64,000 nt of DNA from Trissonchulus latispiculum (lineage: Eukaryota > Nematoda > Enoplea > Enoplida > Ironidae), in assembly GCA_030248195.1 (NCBI GenBank), contig JASAND010026752.1, positions 41,516 through 105,515 on the forward strand, given 5' to 3'. Below the pieces are notes generated by a model. It worked only from the letters and a program-made list of their open reading frames with translations. It ran no database searches and was not told the DNA's origin. A program made the position numbers and the translations under genes. Shown piece by piece: positions 33,001-42,589 of this stretch. Every line of letters begins with the position of its first letter. Position 1 is the first letter of the stretch.

Positions 33001-34159
33001 AATTGTGATTGATTTTATTTCATATTCTCTGAATCCCAGCCATACGAAAAAATATTTCCAAAGAATTTCCGCTGAGTGAAACTTCAATCATACAACTAAA
33101 TGGAATATTTCGCTAAAACATATAACGATAAAGCAGAAAAGTGCTAATTTTAAACCCTATGATTAGAATTAGATGATGTTATGACTTTGGCAAAGTATTT
33201 TGTTCCAATATGTTTGATTCAAAAAGCTATGTAGTTTACTTGGTGTAGTCTCACCCAGGCACAAGTCTCACTGAGGCACAATTAGTCTCACTCAGGCACA
33301 GTGAGTCTCACCCAGGCACAAGTTTCGCTGAGGCTTTCTTTTTTCCAAACCACAGAGACAAGAAACAAGGAAAAGGCTTCCGATTCTAAATTCCTACTTT
33401 AATCCAAATTTGTGTTCACATCTATTTAGTTCCAGTTTGTGTTAAAGAGTTATTTCAAATTCATGCTTTATTGCTTTAAATTAATTTAAAACTTAAAGTC
33501 CTCTTCTTAACCCTTAATTAATAAATGACAGGAAGTTGTAAACCTTAGCCATTAATGTGGTTTCGAAAATCACTCGAAAAATTCACATTTTCTTGAGTCT
33601 TCGAAATTTTTGAAAAATTAAAAAATAAGAATTAAAAATGCAGCAACGATGTGGCGATTTGTTTAAGAGTAGTAACACAAACTTTAGAAATGAGAATCCT
33701 CTTGTGCCTGGGTGAGACTAATTGTGCCTGGGTGAGACTAATTGTGCCTCAGTGAGACTGAGTGTGCCTTAGCGAGACTTCAAGTTTTGTCTCAAATTTT
33801 GTGCCTCTGTGAGACCATTTTGTGCCTCAGCGAGACTACATTGTGCCTGGGTGAGACACAATCGTTTACTTCACATTATTGAGTGCAAAATCGTGCAAAT
33901 CGTTTTGATTTTTTCCGGCTTACTTACAATATTCAGCTACTACTTTAAGGAAAGCAAAACTTTTGCCCAACTTGATATTTTAGTCGTCAAAAATGTCCAC
34001 AATGGTAAAAACTTTCACCGCACCCCAATAAACTATTTTTAATTTTTGCAAGCTTAAACCTGAATTTTCAAAAATACCGGGTCACCGGGTCACCGGGTCA
34101 GGGGTCGACCGGGTCACCGGGTCACCGGGTCGGTAAATAGTGACCCGGTTTCATCTCTG
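30069..34159. mobile_element. hAT-like element, 4.1 kb, with ACCGGGTC arrays
   Basis: Left end CAGAGATGAAACCGGGTCA; the right end is its exact inverse. GAGTGAGT lies outside both (30061-30068 and 34160-34167), an 8-bp TSD. Each end has six or more ACCGGGTC words (30078-30165 and 34078-34150). No ORF of useful length, so the element is non-autonomous. It contains a smaller element at 33242-33863 and GC-rich palindromic patches near 32227 (GGCCGGCC, CGGCCG). Confidence 0.85.
33242..33863. mobile_element. Word-array element, GTCTCACCCAGGCAC type
   Basis: 622 bp. The left array (33247-33335) contains four to five copies of GTCTCACYCAGGCAC-like words; the right array (33700-33858) contains eight in inverse orientation. 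GTTTACTT flanks both sides (33234-33241 and 33864-33871), an 8-bp TSD as in hAT. The right terminus on the minus strand is GATTGTGTCTCACCCAGG. It is nested in the 30069-34159 element. Confidence 0.85.
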
Positions 34160-34167
34160 GAGTGAGT

Positions 34168-34554
34168 AACTCGGTTATTTGGAGGAACCTTCCTCCACTC
34201 GATGCTCATCGAAACCAGGAGAAGTTTCAGTTTGACTAACAGCACAGTCATTATTTCTTCTTAACCGAACTTGTTTAACACTTGCCAGCAGAAGCATTGT
34301 CTGCACAGTTTACATAAATCTATAGCTTTAGCCATGTGTGCCATTTTCACAGTGTAATTGTTTTCTATCAAATTGAATGAGCAGTAGGGAACCAGACTCC
34401 TCAAACTTTTCAGGAAGCAAGCACAATAACGCTTCCGGAAAACGTCTGCCGCGACATGGAACCGAAGAGCGAAAGAAAGCATGTTACGGCCCAAGACCTG
34501 AATCCCCGCTGCCACAAGGCTTTCTCTAATCACCGTGAGCAAGGGACTAAGCAC
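34168..34554. other. Non-coding spacer
   Basis: A 97-codon minus-strand ORF (34261-34554) shows no motif and is not called. Nothing else is recognised. Confidence 0.35.
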
Positions 34555-34800
34555 ATATGGGTTCGCCGTGGGCTCTAGCCAATCCAGCTATCTATCCTTA
34601 ATTAGTCGGTAATTGGGTATTACTATTGTGGGATGGTGACAGGAGTCCGCGTAAGAGTAACACGCTGAAGGGACGGCCTCCTCTTTCCAGGGATGAGAGC
34701 AGTCATTATTTGAATTGACACTGCTGGCCCTACTGCTTTGTATGAGCACCGGCACCCCTTGTCCCCGTGTAAAAATGAGACAGGCCATTTCTCAGTATTC
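34555..34800. repeat. Interspersed repeat shared with 62.6 kb, copy 1
   Basis: Closely resembles 62580-62800: GGCTCTAGCCAA at the start, then GACAGGAGTC and GATGAGCACCGG in the same order and spacing. The minus-strand translation keeps short stretches in common (VPVLI, DSC..PT), but in different frames, so coding capacity is doubtful. Confidence 0.55.
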
Positions 34801-34965
34801 AGAGAACCAGAAAAGCCGGGACTTTCTTTTTTCATTATTCGAATCGAATTGCATCATTTGATCACTCACATTTGCTCTCGCTTAACTCCCAACTCCTTGA
34901 CAAGGGGAGAAGGAAAACCTCATTCTGCTTGCACTATTGACACTAGCAACCTTTCAGAAATCACA

Positions 34966-34971
34966 TTTATT
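34966..34971 (-). terminator. Polyadenylation signal
   Basis: AATAAA on the minus strand, 17 bases beyond the stop codon of the minus-strand membrane protein gene. Confidence 0.6.
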
Positions 34972-34987
34972 CTGTAAAATACGGTTA

Positions 34988-35752
34988 CTAATTGGTAACA
35001 TTATGCTGTGTAACATTGGTCAGGGTACTGTTAACCACCGGAGACGAAAGTATACTAGAAACTGTTCGATTTAGTGCTGTCAGTGTACTATTTTGTGCTG
35101 ACGAAATTGTACTAGAAATTGTCTGATTTGGTGCAGTTGCAGGCATCATCGTTGTCGCTGTTTGATTTTGTGTCGAATTCGACATCGACGCATTCCAAAT
35201 ACTTGTCGCAATCTGTTGTGGTGTACTTAGGTTTACTGTCGTTACTGGTGTCGTCCAATTAAGACTCTCATTTCGCGCCGTGTCGTTCAACGGGACCGGT
35301 GGATTGGCTTGTCGGTCCTTCAACATTTTCACCGTCACTCCGACAATGATCGCCACAATCGCCAACACAATCAACAGCTGAATGACCGTTTTCAGCTTGC
35401 ACTTGTCTTTGACTCCGGACTTTGCCGGTTTTTTCGTCCGTTTCGGCGGTTCGGGCGGCTTTCCGGTCGGTCGTTTTGATATTTTACGATTCAGAGCCTT
35501 TTTCCAGACGAAAACCGGACCCCTATCCGGTTGCAGAACCGCCGTATGAACGGTTTCCGTATCCATCTGGGATCCGGCAGTGGCTTCGTGAATTTCGATT
35601 GACGGAAGATCCTGGCTTTTTCCGGTAGCCGAAGCCAGACTCGGTGATTTCACGAATTTTTCCGATTCAACTCCGGTTTCGGATTCCAGTTCCGAACTTT
35701 CTTCTTCCTCGTCTTCTTCTTCATCTTCGAAATCGGATTCAATTTCGGTCAT
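34988..35752 (-). CDS. Type II membrane protein with acidic tail and N-glycosylated ectodomain
   Basis: A 254-codon ORF on the minus strand, read right to left. Residues 1-25 are strongly acidic (DFEDEEEDEEEESSELESE). A basic, Pro-rich stretch (KRPTGKPPEPPKRTKKP) lies around 95-112. A membrane segment, TVIQLLIVLAIVAIIVGVTV, covers about 121-140. The remaining 110 residues are Ser/Thr/Asn-rich with more than ten Asn-x-Ser/Thr sequons (NDT, NES, NWT, NLS, NAS, NQT, NST), so a heavily glycosylated outer domain is likely. There is no signal peptide. The gene ends with AATAAA 17 bases later, implying a single exon. Same overall plan as the 25.7-kb gene, but without detectable sequence similarity. 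Function unknown; a mucin-like surface protein is the most economical guess. Confidence 0.7.
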   Translation of the reverse strand: MTEIESDFEDEEEDEEEESSELESETGVESEKFVKSPSLASATGKSQDLPSIEIHEATAGSQMDTETVHTAVLQPDRGPVFVWKKALNRKISKRPTGKPPEPPKRTKKPAKSGVKDKCKLKTVIQLLIVLAIVAIIVGVTVKMLKDRQANPPVPLNDTARNESLNWTTPVTTVNLSTPQQIATSIWNASMSNSTQNQTATTMMPATAPNQTISSTISSAQNSTLTALNRTVSSILSSPVVNSTLTNVTQHNVTN

Positions 35753-37458
35753 GTTTCGTTAAAATATTTCAAGAATTTCTTGGTTTTCAGAACTTAGAAT
35801 CCTGTTTGCTTAGAAGATAAATTTGCTGGAAAAACAAGTAGTGTATGCAATTCATGTTGCTGAAGTCAAATTTAACGATTTTTACTAATACATATAAAAG
35901 TTCTTAGTAGCTGTACACAATCACATTTTGTTACATTGACTTATTCTTCAAACTAAAGTTTAACCCTTAATTAATTAAAATATTTGAAATCTATAAATTT
36001 AACTTAGTGAGTAAAATCAAATGAAAGAACTCCGATAGTCACATATATTTGTTTCGTTTGTTTTTTATTGGCAACAAAAGCAGCCAACTTTGTTGAAAAG
36101 TGAAACGTAAAATTATCTCTGCTGTAGTTTGCTATAAAATTAAGATATCATAAATTGTTTATCAGTTATAATTATCATCGAAGCGTTCACTATTAACACT
36201 GACGTAAACGGACTTGAATGAATGCAAACTACTCAGCCATCTATTGCGGAGTTAATTTTGATCAGGTTTGAAGATACTGCAAAAGAAGTTGCAAACTTGA
36301 AACTTCGCTACCTCTATTTGAATAGACTTTCTTCAAAGTTTTTGCAGGGAAAAAACTACCATTTTCCGCGCCGCTAGACGCAGAGTTGGATAAAGTTTTG
36401 ATGGCGGAATTTTAACCTTAAATTGAACACATATATACATAGTGTGTGTGCGTGTAAGTGTTTTTGCACTTAAAACGTTTATCACTGTTAACATAGATAC
36501 TTTGCACAGGTGTGTTTTTCGCCGGGGAAGGCCCTAACATTTAGACAAAGACAAAACAATTTTTCAACATGCTCGACTTAACAATTTTTTAAAAAATATT
36601 TAGGACTAGTTAGGTGGAATCTAGATTCTTTTTGGCTTTGAGCACAGTCCTAATTAAACAACGTTACAAACTTTCGGTCCATTTTGCGCCATATCTGTGC
36701 TGTAATAGATGTGTTATCTTTCACCATTTATTCTCCTTTCATTCTTTGAGTTGACCTTTTTATAGCTTAATTTTTCGTGGAAAGTTTTTAAACGATTTCT
36801 TGTGTAATTAACACGAAAATGTAAGACTTACAATAGAAATGGTTGAAAACCTAAAACATAAAGAATGACATAATCCCGTGTTTTGATTTGCTACAAACAA
36901 ACAAGATATTAAATTTTCGCAAACATTCTGATTTTTCCCACTTAACTCCAACTGTGTGCAAAATAAGTGGAGCTGAGAATTAGTGGAAAATTAGAGGTAA
37001 ACGTTTTCAACCCAATCTCAACCCGGGTTGAGGTTACAGCTGGGGTTGAGATGCTTGATACGTCATAACATCGGACGCATGTTAATATTGCATTTGGGAT
37101 TGCTAAAGAGAACTGTACTGCAGCTCGAGCTTCCTAGGACACTGTAAATTACACACCAAAATCGATATATAGGACACCACCTAATTTGGTGGTCCCTCTA
37201 TATGTTAGGATTTTAAGTTTCTGCATATTGATAAACTTTTGCTATAGATGTTGTAAGGGTTTTGTTTTTTAATCAGGAAACCAAGGAAATTAAAGGGAGT
37301 TTAATTTTTGGCAGTAGTCAAGCTGACAGCCATACCGTTACATTTGCAAGCAACAAGCCAAATCTGTAAAATCACGCATGGCTAAGATTTTTTAGCAATT
37401 TTTTAGTGCAAGGCGAAACCTGTTCACACATAATTAAATTCATGTGATCTTGTAAGGC
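35753..37458. other. Upstream region of the minus-strand gene and spacer
   Basis: AT-rich and gene-free. Small hairpins occur at 37013-37051 (CAACCC... with GGGTTG) and at 37160-37205 (the ACCACC...GGTGGT palindrome in a TATATAGG context). No promoter element is placed with confidence. Confidence 0.4.
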
Positions 37459-37461
37459 TAA

Positions 37462-37844
37462 GGAACGTCGTCCAATTTAAGACGGGAATATCAACGAGAC
37501 CCCGTTGAAAAATCCCCGCTGTAGACGGGATTTCTAGAGGGGTTGGTTTTTATGATGCTTATAATTTTTCCTGTCAGTTAGTATAAAGCCTTTCTGACTT
37601 GGCCAGTTTTTGTAGTGACTGTTAGGCGTAGTAACTGTATATGTAAGTATGCATATGTAAGTAGCTTTGCAACTTAGCTTTATAGCCATTCTGTCACAAG
37701 AGAACTATTTTTTATGAAAATAATAAAAACAAGAAACCCCGTCAGACAACGGGGTTAAAACAAACATGGTTTCAAGGGGGTATTTTTATAAATTTTCCTG
37801 CGGGGTTTTAAACAGGAACCCGTTACCAATTTGGACGACGTTCC
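37462..37844. mobile_element. Harbinger-like MITE
   Basis: Ends GGAACGTCGTCCAA with a perfect inverse at the right. TAA lies outside both (37459-37461 and 37845-37847), fitting the TWA duplication of PIF/Harbinger. Internal CCCCGTTG / CAACGGGG words are inverted about the centre. 383 bp. Confidence 0.75.
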
Positions 37845-38194
37845 TAAAGCAAGTCTAACCGTCATACTTTAACTATAGCCTAAGCTCAAGCAAATAAAGC
37901 TACATGAACAAGATGAAGACTCCACCAACAAAGCCCTGCCAAAATGGCGCATCCACTATTTACAGGTAACGCATCTTTCTTCAGTACTCACTCACCTATG
38001 CTTATGCATTTCCTTAGCTACACACTGGAAAAATACCATAATTTGAAGCTCGACAAATTATAATTCATTAAGGCATACCTACTCATTATGGTGAGCTGTA
38101 TTTGTAGAAACGTTTCTACTTTGCGTCCGGTGATGCACTTCATCCTGTGTAACGAAAAACAGAAAGCTGTTCTCAGATAAGAGTAAAAACAGGG

Positions 38195-38265
38195 TATTGG
38201 AGGGATTCGAACCCGCAATCTTCTGTTTCGCCTGGCTTTATCAGATTAATTATGGGACAGAGAGG
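38195..38265 (-). tRNA. tRNA-derived fragment, minus strand
   Basis: The minus strand carries an intact B-box (GCGGGTTCGAATCCC), preceded by AAGCCAGGCGAAACAGAAG, but no recognisable A-box and no acceptor pairing. A decayed tRNA or SINE fragment. Confidence 0.35.
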
Positions 38266-38310
38266 ATTTTAAGACCAATACACACTAGCTCACAAGAACA
38301 GAGGCATGAC

Positions 38311-38572
38311 GTTCACACTAGGGCACAAGCATAGCCAATAGAATTTGAAAGTCAGCCTTACTGTTCAAAGTATGGATAATTTTGATTTGCTTCCGGCGTT
38401 GTGCTGTGCAAAAGGTTACACTGAAGTCAACTCTGCGTTATGCTGGTGCTTGTGTTTGGGCTTGTTCTTGTGCTTGTGCAAAGTTTTCCGTAGTATGAAC
38501 CGGTTGTGCATGTGCATGTGCTTGTGCTGGTGCCTGAGCTTGTCCTTGAGCTTGCTCGAGTGTAAACCTGCC
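38311..38572. repeat. TGTGCTTG word array with inverted ends
   Basis: About 15 TGTGCTTG/GAGCTTG-type words between 38435 and 38560. The left end is GTTCACACTAGGGCACAAGC and the right end is the inverse of GGCAGGTTTACACTCGAGCA, which resembles the GCCAGGTTCACACTGGAG start of the 8.8-kb element. The Cys-rich 86-codon ORF here is a repeat product. Confidence 0.5.
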
Positions 38573-38612
38573 AAGATTTTGGGATGCTTCTATGCGTCCT
38601 TCTAGCCCTCAA

Positions 38613-40260
38613 GCAAGCTTAATAACTCAAATTTCTACAGCACGAGTGTCTTTAAGATTAATGCCTTATTTCGTCGAATTGTGCCTAAATGACAACACGG
38701 TTTTAGGGGCCTTCTGTGAAGGGAAGCAAACTTTATGCCTATATACTGTTAAGTAACGATTATCCCAGAAAACTCAAATGTTACACATATGGTTCCTGGA
38801 AATTTAACAATTTAATTGTATCGGTTATACAATACAAGTCAAAGCTAGCAATAGGGATGGTAACGACAGAAATAAATTAGGGATATTACCAATAGTGTAA
38901 TTTGATTTGAAATAAATAATAACTAATAGTTTTTATAGTCTTCAAATTCATCGAATACGCTTGCTGTTAGTCGTCATTTCACTTGTTATAAACGTTTATG
39001 TAATCAGATTAAACCACAGATTTCGTCTTTATAGTAGTTTTAGTGCCAAGGTTATACCTTAATTTAAGGATTTATAATAACAATTAAATGTTACAATGAA
39101 AAATTACAGATAAAAGTAATTGCATTTGTAAACTTCCTTTAAAGGTTTTTTAACCAATAGCATTGAGTTGAATTATGTAATCTTTAGTAAAAAAGTTTTC
39201 CTTAAACTTTCTGTTGACTCAGCTTTTCTAAAATTATTTTATCACCAAGTTTAATTTTTAAATTGCCAACTACGGAAGCAAATGTGTGAACTTTTTGAAG
39301 GTCGCTGATTCTGCTGGCAATTATATTCCGCCTTGTTGTCAAGAAAACATCTTAACTATATATAATTTTCCTAAAAATTTTGTACATTTTAAAATCTGCA
39401 CATCGTCATATCGTGTGAACGAGTCCAGCATAGTTTCTTTGCAGCAAACTTTTCTGAAAACTTTGAAAACGCATTTGTACGGTTTTGTCACTGCTTTTGT
39501 TTTAATGCATTTTTCAGATTTACTGTACATACATGCGTTAATGTAGAATTTGTTGGCAGACTGTGTGCTTTGCAGTTATGCAGTTTTTGGTCCTATTGAC
39601 TTGATTGAAATTTAATTTGTGATACGCTCCCCCTGCTAGTCCAATAATGCTGCCAAGATTTAGCCTTTTTACTATTTATATTATTATATGGTCCCCTAAG
39701 GAAGTTGCTTCTCAAGGCTTTGGTAAGTCTGACATAAGAAGGATTATGGGTGGATTATGAAGAGTGGGACTGCTAACTGGCTCTCTCTTATCAGCTACTG
39801 GCCAAGCTTTGTGTGCTAAGAAAAAATTCTCAGCAAATTTAAAATTTTGAAAAATGGCAAGTAAAAAAATGGATATATCCTTTTCTGGGTACGCGCTTGG
39901 AAATGAATAATAAAATATATCAAACTCAAATTCCAAAACATGGATAAATTCATCGATTTGCCGTTTGCTGGATTCGAAATTTTAGGGGAGGTCTTCGAGA
40001 AATAACGATTTTTTTATTTTTTTACGAAAATTGGAAATAACATCGTGGATGAGATCAGGTTCTGTGGGTGAAATCCACCCATTCTCAACGCACACCCTGT
40101 GTTGAAGACAGATAATTTATACTTATTTGTGATTTTCCGGGGTTAAGTTCGACACAAGTTATCCATATTCAACATTGAGGCAATACTGAGTTTAAGCTTA
40201 AGGAATAAACAGCGGAATGGTCTAAGAATGACGTTTTTACCGCAGCACCCAGGAAAAATA
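38613..40260. other. Non-coding spacer
   Basis: 1.6 kb of AT-rich sequence. An 86-codon ORF at 39286-39546 and its antisense show no motif. A missing 5' exon of the PAN gene could lie here or further upstream, but I could not identify one. Confidence 0.35.
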
Positions 40261-40263
40261 TGT

Positions 40264-40338
40264 GGCACATGTGGGGATCGAACCCTCAGCATTCGGTTTA
40301 CTAGTCCGATGCTCTATCTACCAATTGAGCCACAGGGC
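40264..40338 (-). tRNA. tRNA-like sequence, minus strand (pseudo-tRNA)
   Basis: The minus strand reads GTGGCTCAATTGGTAG (A-box region with a 4-base insertion afterwards), an anticodon arm TCGGA CTAGTAA ACCGA with AGT at the anticodon position (Thr), and GAGGGTTCGATCCCC (B-box). The acceptor ends do not pair well. Its 5' edge is the insertion point of the 40342-41126 element. Confidence 0.5.
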
Positions 40339-40341
40339 GAG

Positions 40342-41126
40342 GTAGAGTCTCACTCGGTACGAGTCCCACTCGGTACTTTCTAATCTTTCTCAAGTAGTCC
40401 CACTCGGTACTGTTGTCTCACTAGGTACTTTTGAGTCTCACTCGGTACTTTAGAGTCCCACTCGGTACTTTAGAGTCTCACTCGGTACTTTGACATTCAG
40501 TTAGAAGCATTTAAAGTATAGTTTTCTTGAATTGTTTTAGTTCTTTAATATTAACTGCGACTTAACACTCAAAACTAAGAATTAATTAAATCAAATTCAA
40601 AAATCTTGAAATGAATCTAAAAACCTTGAATTTTCATTTTAACTAATTTTTGCTAAAAACGTTAAAAATTTGCAATTTCTGCAAGTTTTTGTGTAGACCC
40701 ATTTTTAAATAATTTGTGGCTACAAATGTTAAATATACAAACAAACACACCAGAAAACGAATAGTTTATTGTGAATAAAACAAACAAAGACTTGTTCTAT
40801 CTTCAGCAGTGTCTGAACAATTTATCAAATATATGTATATTGCAAATTCTGGCAAATTGTAACATTAAATATACAAAAATTTAGTCTCCTCAAAGTATGT
40901 ACCAACTGAGTGAGACAATAAAGTACCGAGGGAGATTCCAAAGTACCGAGTGGGACTCAAAAGTACCGAGTGGGACCCAAAAGTACCGAGTGGGACTCAA
41001 AAGTACCGAGTGGGACTCAAAAGTACCGAATGGGACGGTAATTGTTTAAAAATTGGAAAGTACCGAGTGGGACTCCGTACCGAGTGGGACAGAAATTTAT
41101 GAAAAAGTACCGAGCGATACACAATC
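40342..41126. mobile_element. Word-array element, GTCTCACTCGGTAC type
   Basis: 785 bp. The left array (40347-40492) has eight or so copies of GTCYCACTCGGTAC. The right array (40921-41120) has about eight inverse copies (GTACCGAGTGGGAC). CAGGGCGAG flanks both sides (40333-40341 and 41127-41135), giving an 8-9-bp TSD. The right terminus on the minus strand, GATTGTGTATCGCTCGG, matches that of the 33242-33863 element except for the inner word. No ORF. Confidence 0.85.
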
Positions 41127-41150
41127 CAGGGCGAGCCACAAGTGAACTTG

Positions 41151-41317
41151 GGGTCTTTCCAAGAAAGGGTAGAGTAGCGTTAAAATTAACTCCATCCTTT
41201 TCATGAAAGAGTTAAAAAGAGGACATGTCCAGCTAGTTAGTTAAAGCGAGTTAAAACGGTTCATTTTAACTCTACTCTACTCTACTCTACTCTACTCTAC
41301 TGTTTCTTGAAAAGGCC
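41151..41317. mobile_element. Miniature element with TCTAC pentamer run
   Basis: Left GGGTCTTTCCAAGAAAGGGT and right (inverse) AAGGCCTTTTCAAGAAACAG form the ends. The right arm contains TCTAC repeated six to seven times after GTTTTAACTC-type sequence. The terminal GGCCTTTTCA is shared with the large element at 45415-49844. Target duplication unclear. Confidence 0.6.
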
Positions 41318-41521
41318 TTAAGTTTACGTTTGAATCCTTACCCAAACTGTTGAAACATCTTATGGGAAACTTGTGCGCCAGCCAAAGTACCGTCTGGCAT
41401 GACCCAAATCTTGATAGATTAAACTCTACCTGAACAAATCTATACTGTGCCAGTTCCTTCTATGTATGCTAAACTCTTGTCTAAAACGTTTGGCCACCAC
41501 AGGTGGACAGGGCAGGAGGGG

Positions 41522-41840
41522 TGAAATTTCCCCCTTCGGCGAAGCCGCCCACAAGGGGTCCCAAAATTGCTCCCACAAGTGGTAAGAAAATTGGCCACAA
41601 AAGCCTAAGACAATTGCCCAAAAAATAGGTTTTACGACTAAAATTTCCAGAAATTTTACGGCTTCGCCGGAACTTTTCATTTAAAATCACTATTTTTTGC
41701 TAACAAACGTCCGAAAAATGAATGATTGATTTAGATAAAAATTGCTTTTGTTAGAAAATGGCAAAAATCGCTTAAAAATCACTCTCACAAAGGGGAGGGT
41801 ACCCAAATTTACTTCAGTAAGAGTCAGTGAAATTTGACCT
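41522..41840 (-). repeat. Interspersed repeat with CCCCTTGTGG words, copy 2
   Basis: Inverse copy of 26634-26972. It ends with TTTGACCTCCCGTTCA, the inverse of that repeat's start, and carries CACAAGGGG words. Confidence 0.7.
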
Positions 41841-41965
41841 CCCGTTCATATATGTTCGGCACTATGTATTTAGTTTGGCTGTGGTTTTCCAGTGACTAGT
41901 GCACATTTTAATAACTATTACAAACAGAATTTGTTCGCTTATTTTCTACTTTTTTTCTATTTCAG

Positions 41966-42295
41966 AATGCAACTCGGAGGCTGAATTCGTGGCCAAGCCA
42001 ATTTCCGGGTCGGAATATGAAAATTCCCTTTTCTACAGTTCACAGGAGGCCGAATCAGTGGCGGATTGCGCCAAAAAGTGCTACTTAAAGGAATTTTGCC
42101 GCTCAGCCGTTTTGACGCCGTGGACCTCGAAGTGCGAACTTTCCTATTTTCAGGGCTCCTGTGGTCGAAATGTGGATGATAAACGAGTGAAATCTTATGA
42201 CGTGCCCTCAAACGGGCTGACAAGAATCTTTATATCCTGCATTGACTGTACAGGAGGTGGGTACGAACGAGTCATAGAGGGTAACTATCCAAAGG
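41966..42295 (+). CDS. PAN/Apple-domain exon of a surface or secreted protein
   Basis: An acceptor TTTTTTCTATTTCAG precedes the exon, which starts in phase 1 (x|AA TGC AAC). It encodes about 110 residues with the Cys pattern of a PAN/Apple module: CNSEAEF, then ESVADCAKKCYLKEFCRSAV, SKCELS, GSCGR, SCIDC. PAN modules bind proteins or glycans in the extracellular space. Two usable donors, GAG|GTGGGT after 42256 and AAGG|GTATGT after 42295, both leave phase 1. Phase 1 acceptors are found at 44595 (short acidic terminal exon) and at 50023 (C-type lectin exon), so two alternative transcripts are possible. The exon carrying the start and any signal peptide was not found. Confidence 0.75.
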
Positions 42296-42589
42296 GTATG
42301 TAATGGAAAGGGTAAGAGACTGGCATTCCAATGTATGTACCGAGCAGTACTCACAATTATGCGCCGGTGTCAAACACGAGACCGCAAAAGTATCGAATTT
42401 CTGAATTCAACTTTTATTAAAATTTTTCGAAAACACCTTTTGATCCACTTATTACGGCTAGTTTCCTAAAACTCGTTTTGGTTCATTTTCTAAATTTTTC
42501 TGGCCAAGTTCAAGAATCTTGTGTACTTTGAGTTTGGCTCAGGAAACCTTTTGGTACACTACCAGGGGATCGCACCATATAAGCTAAAT

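Noticed and set aside
38345..38612. Cys-rich 86-codon ORF and Arg/Ser/Thr-rich antisense ORF
   Set aside because: Direct translation of TGTGCTTG words.
33240..41126. CRISPR-like arrays of regularly repeated words
   Set aside because: No unique spacers of constant size, arrays are inverted in pairs with target duplications, and the host is an animal. They are transposon ends.
25715..42295. Use of the 25.7-kb gene as the missing first exon of the PAN gene
   Set aside because: The only donor-like site before its stop leaves phase 2, which puts a stop into the PAN exon; AATAAA immediately follows the stop.
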